Assembly: GCA_002162075.1 (NCBI GenBank)
Contig: CP021423.1
Coordinates: 2,356,001 to 2,420,000 of the forward strand
DNA: 64,000 nucleotides
Origin: Armatimonadetes bacterium Uphvl-Ar1
GTDB lineage: Bacteria > Armatimonadota > Fimbriimonadia > Fimbriimonadales > Fimbriimonadaceae
Direction of reading: 5' to 3'
The notes below the pieces were generated by a model, which had not been told where the DNA came from, did no database searches, and saw only the letters and a program-made list of their open reading frames with translations. The position numbers and the translations under genes are program-made. This document shows positions 28,846-38,077 of the stretch, piece after piece. Numbering within the stretch: position 1 is the stretch's first letter; the number at the start of each line of letters is the position of its first letter.

Positions 28846-29668
28846 CCACCCCTCCGAATCCTATCCGCAATCATCCGCGTTCTCTCGCCTAACTCCTTCC
28901 GATCCGCCTCCCGCTGATCATCATCCCGTTGAGCTAAATCGTCCAGACACTCTCGAACCAACTCAACTTCGCGAGCAAAGTCAAGCTCCGGCGGCATCTC
29001 ATCCAGTGTTTTCACCCCGCCTGTAAAAGCCCGGCTCAGAATGACTGCTTCACTGCCCAACCGCTCATGTTCGCCCATGATCAAGCGCGCTGGCAAATCA
29101 CCTCCCCCCACCCGAGCAACTCCACCAAATCCAAACGAAACGCTTTGCTCAAGCGACTTGCCCGCTGCCAAATCGATGAGCCCCCCGCCAAAACCTCAAA
29201 CAGAAAATCAAGCCCCATATCAAGATGCAAATCATTCAGCCCAAAGTGAATTTCATCCAAACCACCATCCGCCAAAATCGAATCTAACCTCGCCAAACCC
29301 GCCGAAGTCTCACACAAACCGACTTTCACGCAACGATCCCCAACGCAAGAAGTACATGCTGCCACTTCGTCCGCATGGCGGAACATCGGCAACATCACCG
29401 CCCCCGCTCCAGCGCTAATGACCGCTTCAATTTCTTCCGGCGACTCTTCATGCCAAGGATTCACCCGAACCATCAACTGGCTCATATCCACAACTTCCCG
29501 AACCGCTCGCACATCATCCAGCGAATGCCTGCTGATCACCGTATCTTTGTGCCCTTGCCGCTCGACCTTTCCGTGAATCTCCAGATCAACAAAAATCCGA
29601 TCAACTCCCGCCCCCACCGCCATCCGCGCCATCGCCGGATCCGCCGTTATCAAGTAAAGCCGCATCAA
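28842..29668 (-). pseudogene. HpcH/HpaI aldolase/citrate lyase-family protein, one frameshift
   Basis: The repaired protein has about 275 residues. N-terminal LITADPAMARMAVGAGVDRIFVDLE, then RVNPWHEESPEEIE, GAGAVMLPMFRHADEV and HFGLNDLHLDMG show the TIM-barrel aldolase family that cleaves or forms C-C bonds with pyruvate or acyl-CoA. The frame breaks in a G6 run (29181-29186 on plus); one more G joins GGLIDLAAGKSLEQSV. The substrate is unknown. Its place between the flippase and the initiating transferase, with 4-base overlaps on both sides, suggests it makes or modifies a polymer component. Confidence 0.78.
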
Positions 29669-31172
29669 CTTCGCCCCATCTTGCGCAAGATTACTCCCTT
29701 CACCTTCCCCCGAATCTCCCCATCAACCATCAGCCCTCCGATCATCGCGAATCCACCCGCCCCAATCGCCAGAAGCACAACCAGAATGGGCGACATTTGA
29801 AACACATTAACCTTTTGCAACCCAACAAAGCAAACCCCAAAGACCCCGACTGTCGCTCCTGACCGGATCAGAGCCTGCCCCCCCACAAAAGCATCAACTA
29901 GCCACATCTTGTGGCGAACTCCCAGCAAGCACAAAAGCCCGAGCATAACCACCCAATGAAATCCCGAATAAAGCCACGCCAAGCTCATCAGGTCAATGAC
30001 ACCCGCAAATCCAAACCCTAAGAACGCCGCAAGCCCAACCAAGCTGATCCAAAACGGCGTCCACATATCACGATATCCATTAAAAATCGCGAGAAACATT
30101 GTGTTTACAGCTTGAGGAATCAATCCCACCATCATGATCGCACCCATCTGAGCAATCAGCCGGGCATCCTTAAGCGTCATTTCTCCGTGCCGATAAAGCA
30201 AATCCGCAAAGCCTTGCGCGAAGAATCCCATCCCTAAAGTAATCGGAACTGATAAAGCCAAGATCACCCCGATTCCTTGCCGCGCAAAATCTCGAGCTTC
30301 TTCAAAACCATCTTCTTTCGCCAATGCCGCCGCAACCGCCGGAAACATCGCAATGCTCACCACACTTAAAAGCGTCCCCATCGGAAGTTCAACCAATTTA
30401 GAAGCAAGATAAGCCGTCGTCTGGCCCCCCACCCCATTTGCCGATGCAAACCCCCGCAACGCAACCGGGACAATCAAGATCATCATCCCCGCAACCAACG
30501 CCCCCAAAACCTCCCGACCAACCCCCACTCAATTTGCCGAGCCTTCACCCCCGATGCGCGAAATCGCCATGCATCCCAAACCTGCATCAACAAGCTCAAC
30601 CCCGCCCCCAAAACCGCCGCAACCGCCAGCCCCGTCAAATTCCCAATCCCACTTGCAAAAACAAGCCCCGCAACAATCATCAAGTTATAGAAAAAACCCG
30701 CCAACGACGGCACCGCGAACCTCTCTTCACCCTGCAGTCTCGCCCGCACCACCGCCGAGACCGCCGTAATTGGAACCGCCAGCAAAGCGACCATCACCAA
30801 TTTCGCCGTACCCGGAATAGCATCCTTCGGCAACCCAGAAACCAGCGTCCGAGTCAACCACTCAGCCGAGAGAATCAAAGCCGCGGTTACTATCCCGACA
30901 ATGACCAAGACCAATCCTGATGCTTGCCGGAGCAACGCCCAATTTTCTTCCGCATTCCGGCGTTTGAACTCCGGAATCAAAGCCGCTCCCATGGCCCCGC
31001 CGATCAAAATATTGATCATCACATCCGGAATCGTAATCACGAAAACTGCACGATCTGCCTCAACGCCCACCCCAAATTGATTCCCAATGATGACATCCCG
31101 AACCAAGCCCAAAATCCGACCTAACATAATCCCTGCAAAAAGCCAAACTCCTGCCCCCAAGAAGCGCTTCAT
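29665..31172 (-). pseudogene. MurJ/MviN-family lipid flippase, one frameshift
   Basis: Two frame segments (31172-30483 and 30528-29665) join into about 502 residues with the roughly 14 helices of the MOP superfamily. MurJ-like segments are RILGLVRDVIIGNQFG near the N-terminus and IPEFKRRNAE. The break lies in a G5 run (30522-30526 on plus); adding one G gives IEWGVGREVLGALVAG. MurJ flips lipid II; inside this glycan operon the protein may instead be the Wzx-type flippase for the lipid-linked repeat unit. Both roles remain open. Confidence 0.83.
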
Positions 31173-31175
31173 GAA

Positions 31176-32342
31176 CTAGCGCCCCTCCAGCAACGACTCA
31201 ACCACCCGAACAACCCGCATCGTCGCCGGCCCACTTTCGAAACTACCAAAGTCAAGTTCCGATCCCAAAACATCAAATACTCCCTTTACTGTCTGAGCAA
31301 CCCGGCCAATCCCCATCGTCGCAAAAGGAGCTGGATCAGCGAACACTGGAATATCCAAAGTCACCATCGGCTTACCCAATATCGCCGCTTGTAACCCAAC
31401 GCTTGAGCTCACAACCACGCACGCATCACAACCTGCGAGGGCTCCCCACAGAGAATCATCGCGGTCGCTTACTGGTGTGCCACAGGGCAAACCACCCGGA
31501 TCAAACTGCTCGTTTGGATGCGGTCGTACCACTACGTTCCATCCGCAAGCCTTTCCAAATTCAACAAGTTGAGTACCAATTGTCGTCCCAAGGTATTGGT
31601 ACCGATCTGGCTGTGAGGCAAAGAGCAAAACTCGATCCTCTTCGCTAAATCCAAACTTTCTCCTCCAAGCCGCTCTTTCGGCTTTCTCGTCCATCAAAAA
31701 CAACTCATCAAAAGCGGCATTTCCTGTCACAACCACCTCCGACTCAGGTCGTCCGGCATCGATAAGTCTTTGCTTAACCCCCTCACTCAAAACACAGACA
31801 ACATTCCCATAACCCGGGTCGCGTAACCATTCGACTTCGCTCTGCGGCATTAAATCCACAACCACAACCGCCGGAATGTGACGCTCCTTCGCAACCAAAA
31901 CCGCTGCCCGCTCCGCCCTCGGGCTATTTGTCGCAAGAATCAGATCAGGTTGCAGCTCATCAAACACCCGGTTCAAGATTTCAACCGGAAGAAACGCCTG
32001 CCTCCCTTTCTGCTCATAGGCTTCCCGAGCCCCTTCGACCCCCAACTGAGCTTCCAAACATTTGTAACTCAAACCCAAATAGGCTAGAGTCTCTTCTGGA
32101 TGAACGTCAGAGTGTGCCTCAACGGTACCGACAAGCTCCCGTCCCAAATCCAATATAGACGCATCACCTTGCACAAAATCACGGAACCCTATCGTCTGCA
32201 AACCTGCGCGACTTACTGGCCCCCAGGCTGTCGTCAAAGCCAAAACCACAACCTCGTATCCCAATTCTTGCAATCGCAGTGCAACCGGAATGACCATATT
32301 CGCATGACCTGCACCATAGGTCACCGCCAATATCTTCTTCAC
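31176..32342 (-). CDS. GT-B-fold glycosyltransferase-like protein
   Basis: 388 residues from GTG 32342. The N-terminal Rossmann half opens ILAVTYGAGHANMVIPVALRLQELG. The C-terminal half has VVVRPHPNEQF and CVVVSSSVGLQAAILGKPMVTLD, a nucleotide-sugar site like that in UDP-GlcNAc 2-epimerase and CDP-glycerol transferase relatives. It is the first gene of the polymer-assembly operon. A role in transferring the nonulosonate or another sugar is plausible but unproven. Confidence 0.65.
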   Translation of the reverse strand: MKKILAVTYGAGHANMVIPVALRLQELGYEVVVLALTTAWGPVSRAGLQTIGFRDFVQGDASILDLGRELVGTVEAHSDVHPEETLAYLGLSYKCLEAQLGVEGAREAYEQKGRQAFLPVEILNRVFDELQPDLILATNSPRAERAAVLVAKERHIPAVVVVDLMPQSEVEWLRDPGYGNVVCVLSEGVKQRLIDAGRPESEVVVTGNAAFDELFLMDEKAERAAWRRKFGFSEEDRVLLFASQPDRYQYLGTTIGTQLVEFGKACGWNVVVRPHPNEQFDPGGLPCGTPVSDRDDSLWGALAGCDACVVVSSSVGLQAAILGKPMVTLDIPVFADPAPFATMGIGRVAQTVKGVFDVLGSELDFGSFESGPATMRVVRVVESLLEGR

Positions 32343-32427
32343 GCCAAATGCACCGCCATCAGGAATTCCCCATCATGATAGCAGTTCTTATAGCAAAATC
32401 CGCTGAAACGGTAACCTTAGTGAAGCT

Positions 32428-33206
32428 ATGAAATCGAGAATCCTCACTCTCCTGGTCGGAATCCTTACTTGTGGAACCTGTTTCGCCCAGCAAGGGTTCT
32501 ATCGAGAAGGTCAGTACCCTTCCCTTCGCAACCTCAATGGACTCCCCGGACAGGCCTTTGGGATCAATCGCCAGGGCCATCCAGATTTTCGTGGCGCATT
32601 CAGCTACTCTACACCCATTGCCTACGCTCTCAGCGACTGGCACTGGGTTCTCAGCGGCACCTTTGTTTCCAATGACCTCTCCCTCGGATTCGCCGAAAGT
32701 TCCTTCGGCGCGACCACCTCTGCTAACGGCACTGGCGTTCTCCAAATCGGTACCCGGCTTAAAGGCATCGGCAACTTCAGCTACGGGTTCACTCTCCTCT
32801 CCAGCGAACTCGACAATATCGGCTCCGCCCACTTCACTCCCGAACAATCCGGCCCCGTCACTTTTGGCATTGGCATAATGGACGTCAGCGGCTCCGGTGG
32901 AACGTCCGGATTCGGCAACCCCGGTGATAACCGCTCGTCCCGCAGCCCCTATGTTGTCGGAACATATGAATACCAGCCCGGTACCTTCATCAGTCTCGGC
33001 TATGGCAACACCCGGTTCCGAGGCGTTTTCGGCTCCGCATCCACCCTCATCACCCCCGCCTCCGCGCTTTGCTCGAGTACGACACTTTCCACTGGAATCA
33101 AATGCTCGCCTACGACATTGGTCGCGTTGGGCCTGCTCACATCACAGCCACCCTCGGCACCCAAGCTGGCCGGTACGGAACCTGGGCCTTGTCCTTTAGC
33201 TTCTAA
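32428..33206 (+). CDS. Exported beta-barrel-like outer-membrane protein, frameshifted near the C-terminus
   Basis: A signal peptide (residues 1-20, ending CFAQ) leads into a glycine- and aromatic-rich protein with alternating strands, as in small porin-like barrels. The as-sequenced frame runs to 33297 with an unlikely Ser/Pro-rich tail. Adding one C to the C5 run at 33053-33057 gives RLRALLEYDTFHWNQMLAYD and a stop at 33204-33206, ending WALSFSF. That terminal Phe is the usual barrel-assembly signal. The repaired length is about 259 residues. It is divergent from the glycan assembly operon, so the 85-base gap should hold both promoters. The function is unknown. Confidence 0.7.
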
Positions 33207-33533
33207 TCCTCAAATGGCTCAAACTGACACTCAAGGTTCCCTGCGTAGGCAGGGATCCAGATTGAAAGCCCAACTCCACAGCCCATATCCCTACTAAATA
33301 AGAGTGCGAGGAGAGTCGGGGTGAGGTCAGTCTTAACTTTAAGCCTCCTCTCCGATTTAATGGAGGGGCCCGTGTTCTCGCGAATGCGGAGAGGGTAAGC
33401 GTGAGTTCAGTCGTAGCTTTATGCCCCCTCTCCGTTTTAATGGAGAGGGGGTTGGGGGTGAGGTTCAGAATTCTCGCCCCACCCACGTCCCAGACCCCAA
33501 AACCCACCCCCTCAGGTATCATAAACCCAACAA
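33207..33533. repeat. Intergenic region with two degenerate hairpin-containing repeat units
   Basis: No gene is seen. A small hairpin (33238-33244 with 33249-33255) follows the OMP gene. Between about 33311 and 33465 two diverged copies of a roughly 75-base unit lie in tandem. Each carries GTGAG(G/T)TCAGTC then a CCTCTCC-TTTTAAT-GGAG(A)GG palindrome; the second ends in a G-rich arm (GGAGAGGGGGTTGGGGGTGAGG). Such sequences resemble dispersed palindromic intergenic elements. A copy number across the genome cannot be judged here. Confidence 0.6.
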
Positions 33534-33607
33534 GCGGGAGTAGCTTAGTGGTAAAGCTCCAGCCTTCCAAGCTGGCTATGCGAGTTCGATTCTCGTCTCC
33601 CGCTCCA
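33534..33607 (+). tRNA. tRNA-Gly (anticodon TCC)
   Basis: 74 bases with a 7-bp acceptor stem (GCGGGAG/CTCCCGC), D-loop AGTGGTA, anticodon stem CCAGC/GCTGG around loop CTTCCAA, T-loop TTCGATT and an encoded CCA (33605-33607). It decodes GGA and GGG. Confidence 0.95.
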
Positions 33608-33669
33608 ATTTTTCTAATCTGCTCTCCCCACTTACCGCCGTGTTTGGCGTACAATCAACTCATCCTCAT

Positions 33670-33744
33670 GCGGGAGTAGTTCACTGGTAGAACGTCAGCT
33701 TCCCAAGCTGAATGTAGCGAGTTCGATTCTCGTCTCCCGCTCCA
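33670..33744 (+). tRNA. tRNA-Gly (anticodon CCC)
   Basis: 75 bases with the same acceptor and T-arm sequence as the preceding tRNA. The anticodon stem TCAGC/GCTGA encloses TTCCCAA, giving anticodon CCC for codon GGG. CCA is encoded. The shared arms suggest tandem duplication and divergence of the anticodon arm. Confidence 0.94.
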
Positions 33745-33856
33745 AGTTCAAAATCTCCCTCCAAAAAGTCGGAAAATTTTGTGGAGCTGGGCGTACAACA
33801 GCTTTCCGAGCTGGACGTAACCCAGTCCAAAAACAATCCATAATCTCACTACAGCA

Positions 33857-34450
33857 ATGGCTCCTATCCTCATCCACGGCGCCGGCGGACACGCCAAGGT
33901 CGCATATACCGTCGCCATCGCGAGCCAAAGAGAAGTCATCGGCTTCCTCGATCCCCACTCCCCCCACCAAACCCTCTTCAACCTCCCCATATTCAAATCA
34001 AACCCCTACCGTTCCGACGCCGAAAACCTCATCGCCATCGGCAACAATGAAATCCGCCAGCAACTCGCCGAAAAGGAACTCAACGCCTTTGCCACCCTCG
34101 TTCACCCGTCCGCGATTATCGCCCCCGGAGTGACCCTTGGGCCCGGAACCCTCGTCTGTGCCGGCGCAATCATCGAAGCCGATTCAACCATCGGCTCCCA
34201 TACCATCATTAACAGCGGAGCAACCATCAACCACGACTGCACCATCGGAAACTACGTCCACATCTCTCCCGGTGCCACGCTTTGCGGAGGAATCACTGTC
34301 CACGATCAAGCCCTCATCGGGGCCGGGTCAACCATCATTCCAAACATCACGGTGAACAAAGAATCAACCCTCGCCGCCGGAGCAACCCTTATCGAAGACC
34401 TCCCCCCCGGCGAAACCTGGGGCGGCGTACCCGCCCGGTACCTCGGCTAA
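33857..34450 (+). CDS. legH: Sugar N/O-acetyltransferase (LegH/PglD/NeuD-like)
   Basis: 197 residues. An N-terminal Rossmann-like domain (ILIHGAGGHAKVAY) is followed from about residue 85 by left-handed beta-helix hexapeptide repeats (GVTLGPGTLVCAGAIIEADS, NHDCTIGNYVHISPGA) that bind acetyl-CoA. PglD and LegH acetylate the 4-amino group of the UDP/GDP-linked sugar. It supplies the one acetylation step missing from the legionaminate operon 10 kb away. It is separated from that operon by the assembly genes and the tRNAs. Confidence 0.85.
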   Translation: MAPILIHGAGGHAKVAYTVAIASQREVIGFLDPHSPHQTLFNLPIFKSNPYRSDAENLIAIGNNEIRQQLAEKELNAFATLVHPSAIIAPGVTLGPGTLVCAGAIIEADSTIGSHTIINSGATINHDCTIGNYVHISPGATLCGGITVHDQALIGAGSTIIPNITVNKESTLAAGATLIEDLPPGETWGGVPARYLG

Positions 34451-34454
34451 ACCC

Positions 34455-34937
34455 CTAAACCAAAGCCGCCGTGTAGCCTGTTTCGCGCAAAATCTTCACC
34501 GTCTCTGGAAATCGCGCCAAAACCGCCCGCAGTGTTCCTCGTACGTCCGGAGTGCCGTGATGGGTGTGCAACTCATGCTCTTCCAGCAACACTTCAATCT
34601 TCGCCCGCGCTCCGTCCACAGTCCCGTCTTCCCAAACGCCCCGCGCCCAGTCCGCTGCGGCCGCATCGTCCAGGTGCAAATCCTTCCCATTAATCACCAA
34701 AAAGGCCACAAACCCCACAAACGCAGTGGCCTCGTTCCCAGACTTAAATGACCGCTTGCCCGGAAACTCCGCCAAGAACTGCGCCGCCTGCCCTACCAAG
34801 TCCGCACTCGCCCCATAGCTGTACTGTAAAAAAACCGCTTCCTCCAGCGTTGCGTAGTTCCACGGCTGTGGCGATTTCATAATCTCCAAATTCACCCACA
34901 TCATGTCGGGCACAGTCATGTAGTTCAGCGAAGCCAT
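34455..34937 (-). CDS. Degenerate Fic/Doc-like protein
   Basis: 160 residues resembling Doc (death-on-curing) proteins: MNYMTVPDMMWVNLEI start, a central helix with ADLVGQAAQFLAEFPG, then a Fic-motif position at residues 61-73 reading KRSFKSGNEATAF, and FVAFLVINGKDLHLDD after it. The canonical motif HxFx(D/A)GN(K/G)R is damaged: His becomes Arg62, the acidic residue Ser66 and the final Arg becomes Ala70; Phe64, Gly67 and Asn68 remain. AMPylation or kinase activity is therefore unlikely. No antitoxin of the Phd type adjoins it. The similarity is moderate. Confidence 0.55.
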   Translation of the reverse strand: MASLNYMTVPDMMWVNLEIMKSPQPWNYATLEEAVFLQYSYGASADLVGQAAQFLAEFPGKRSFKSGNEATAFVGFVAFLVINGKDLHLDDAAAADWARGVWEDGTVDGARAKIEVLLEEHELHTHHGTPDVRGTLRAVLARFPETVKILRETGYTAALV

Positions 34938-34977
34938 AGTTCTATTATGTCCTGCTCAAAACTATGAGAAAAGACCT

Positions 34978-35142
34978 CTACTTCTCTTCTCCCCTCACAT
35001 CTACCCCCCGCCTCTTGAGCGCCTCTCGCAAAAGAACCTCCATCTGGACGTTCACACTCCGAAGTTCTGCGTCGGCCAGTCGTTGAACCGCCGCATAGAC
35101 CTCCGCCGAAATCCGGAGTGGGAACGCCTTCTTATCTGCCAT
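34978..35142 (-). CDS. Small ribbon-helix-helix (Arc-like) protein
   Basis: 54 residues from ATG 35142 (MADKKAFPLRISAEVYAAV). A beta strand and two helices match Arc/MetJ-type DNA-binding proteins, with LRSVNVQMEVLLREALKRRG as the second helix. It starts 5 bases after the SPFH gene. Such a pairing with a stomatin-like protein recurs in bacteria. It may autoregulate the pair, but that is not proven. Confidence 0.72.
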   Translation of the reverse strand: MADKKAFPLRISAEVYAAVQRLADAELRSVNVQMEVLLREALKRRGVDVRGEEK

Positions 35143-35146
35143 TAGC

Positions 35147-36007
35147 TCAATAGAGGGAACCTGCGTTGACAACCGGAGCCGCTGCGTGCTCGCTGCACAA
35201 AACAACCATCAAGTTGCTCACCATCTGCGCCTTCCGCTCATCATCCAAATTAATCATCTTCTCCCGATCCATTCGCTCCAATGCCATCTCAACCATCCCG
35301 ACGGCACCATCGACGATTTTCTGTCGGGCTGCAATCACCGCATGAGCCTGCTGTCGGCGGAGCATCGCCCCCGCAATCTCCGGAGCATAGGCCAGATGAG
35401 CAATCTTTGTCTCAAGAACGTCAACACCCGCCAATATGAGCTTGCCCTGCAACTCCTGTCGAATGTGCTCGCTGACTTCTTCTGCATTCTGTCGCAAACT
35501 CGGCTCGTGATCCTCTGCATCATAGGGATAGCTACTCGCGGAATGGCGCAGAGCCGTCTCGCACTGAAGCCGAACATAATTCTCATAGTCATCAACCGCA
35601 AAACTTGCCGAGTGCGTATCAACAACTTTCCAAACCAAAACAATTGCAATCTCAATCGGGTTACCACTCAGGTCATTGACCTTCAACTGATCACCGTTCA
35701 ATGTTCGTACCCGCAAACTCAAATTCCGCTTGGAATAAAACGGATTCGCCCAGTGGAATCCGTCGTCCTTCACTGTGCCGACATATTTTCCAAAGAGCAA
35801 CAAAACTTTACTCCCGTTTGGCTCAATTACAAAGAACCCACTGATCATCAAAATCCACGCGATCAAGATGACCACACCACCCAATGCGAATAAACCATTG
35901 TTCTGTTGCTCCGCTTGGACAAACGACCAAATCATTCCGCCAAAGCCCGCCAACGCCAAAAACAACATCGGCATCCCCGGCAGAACTCGAATCTCTTTTT
36001 CATTCAT
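35147..36007 (-). CDS. SPFH/Band 7 (stomatin-like) membrane protein
   Basis: 286 residues from ATG 36007. Two adjacent transmembrane helices at about 12-30 and 40-62 precede an SPFH domain (FFVIEPNGSKVLLLFGKYVGTV, DGFHWANPFY) and a coiled C-terminal half ending near AMLRRQQAHAVIAARQKIVDGAV. Family members form membrane-domain scaffolds. It is transcribed with the ribbon-helix-helix gene and divergent from the zinc-ribbon gene at 36106. Confidence 0.87.
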   Translation of the reverse strand: MNEKEIRVLPGMPMLFLALAGFGGMIWSFVQAEQQNNGLFALGGVVILIAWILMISGFFVIEPNGSKVLLLFGKYVGTVKDDGFHWANPFYSKRNLSLRVRTLNGDQLKVNDLSGNPIEIAIVLVWKVVDTHSASFAVDDYENYVRLQCETALRHSASSYPYDAEDHEPSLRQNAEEVSEHIRQELQGKLILAGVDVLETKIAHLAYAPEIAGAMLRRQQAHAVIAARQKIVDGAVGMVEMALERMDREKMINLDDERKAQMVSNLMVVLCSEHAAAPVVNAGSLY

Positions 36008-36105
36008 TGCTTGCAGTCCCGATATCAATGCGATATCACAATGATATTACAGCAAAAACGAAGTAGAGTTGCACGCAGGTCCCAAAATTCTCGTAAAATC
36101 ACCAG

Positions 36106-36378
36106 ATGGGCGATCCTTGGCTCTGCATCTGTGGCGAAACAAACACCGGCCCCGCCTGTTCGAACTGTGGTCAATCTCTTGCCGCTTCAACCCATCAAGA
36201 ACAGCTTCAAGAAAGTGATGCCCTTCTCGCTCAGGGCCGCGGCAACATGCTCGGAATCCTCACCACCAATTCGCGATCCGCAGCAATTCCCGGATGCCAA
36301 ATCATGATTTGGATTGTCATCATTGGCATTCTCGGATCGTGGCTTGTTCCCGTCGTTCTAGGTTTCTTCAGAACCTAA
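36106..36378 (+). CDS. Small zinc-ribbon membrane protein
   Basis: 90 residues. An N-terminal zinc ribbon has two Cys pairs (C-x-C near residues 7-9 and CSNC near 18-21), followed by a polar linker and a single C-terminal helix (MIWIVIIGILGSWLVPVVLGFF). This is the usual layout of small tail-anchored zinc-ribbon proteins of unknown role. It is divergent from the SPFH gene (98 bases between starts), so the two may be linked in function. Its 3' end overlaps the convergent gene by 4 bases. Confidence 0.65.
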   Translation: MGDPWLCICGETNTGPACSNCGQSLAASTHQEQLQESDALLAQGRGNMLGILTTNSRSAAIPGCQIMIWIVIIGILGSWLVPVVLGFFRT

Positions 36379-36956
36379 TCTTCAAGTCCCGACTTTAGTT
36401 CGTCCAAAAACTGCCCCCAAGCCCGCCTCAATCCATCGGCCTCCGCCCGAGTCTGGATTCTCTGATGATTCAAAACCACCCCCGTCTTCCCCTTTCCTTT
36501 GTCCGCCAAAGCGCAATCCATCAACGTCTCATTCTCGATTCCCGCCGTCCTCCACTGCAATCGCACATCCTTCCCTGGTCTTAACCGTAACCAAGTCCCG
36601 GAGTTTCCTTCCGGATCAGAATACTCATTCCCTTCTTTCGCCGTTCCCGCCAAAGCAAAATACACAATCTCCACCGGTGCGGAAATCGTCTTCGTGCAGC
36701 AAATGTTGTATCCCTCCGCCAGCCCATCTTTCTTCACGATCCCCTTCGCCGCCTCATATTCCACCCAGATCGTCGTCGGCCACCACACATCCGCACCTCG
36801 ACCCGTCGCATCGTAAATCGCATTCACAACATTTCGCCGCCCTGCTCCTCCTTCTCCAGAATCAATCCAATCAAACCACTCCGCAAAGGTCTTTCCCGTC
36901 GCCGCCCGGCACGATTCATCCGTCACTTCAAAATCCGGTCGTAATTCAACTTTCAT
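36375..36956 (-). CDS. DUF4287/SRPBCC-like protein
   Basis: 193 residues. The N-terminal part (ESCRAATGKTFAEWFDWID) resembles DUF4287. The central part (WWPTTIWVEYE, NICCTKTISAPVEIVYFAL, WLRLRPGKDVRLQW) resembles an SRPBCC/AHSA1-like helix-grip fold that binds hydrophobic ligands. No ligand or function can be assigned. It stands alone between the zinc-ribbon gene and the DAHP synthase gene. Confidence 0.6.
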   Translation of the reverse strand: MKVELRPDFEVTDESCRAATGKTFAEWFDWIDSGEGGAGRRNVVNAIYDATGRGADVWWPTTIWVEYEAAKGIVKKDGLAEGYNICCTKTISAPVEIVYFALAGTAKEGNEYSDPEGNSGTWLRLRPGKDVRLQWRTAGIENETLMDCALADKGKGKTGVVLNHQRIQTRAEADGLRRAWGQFLDELKSGLED

Positions 36957-36977
36957 CGTAACGAATACTATATCAAA

Positions 36978-38037
<1,060 letters not shown>

Positions 38038-38077
38038 AGTTCCTGCTCCGTTGTACCTGTCATTCCGATCAGCCCCA

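Noticed and set aside
33207-33297. Tail of the OMP frame as sequenced
   Set aside because: Frameshift product; the repaired frame stops at 33206 with a typical barrel end.
33196-33654. 152-codon minus-strand frame over the repeats and first tRNA
   Set aside because: It spans palindromic repeats and a tRNA gene and has no recognisable protein features.
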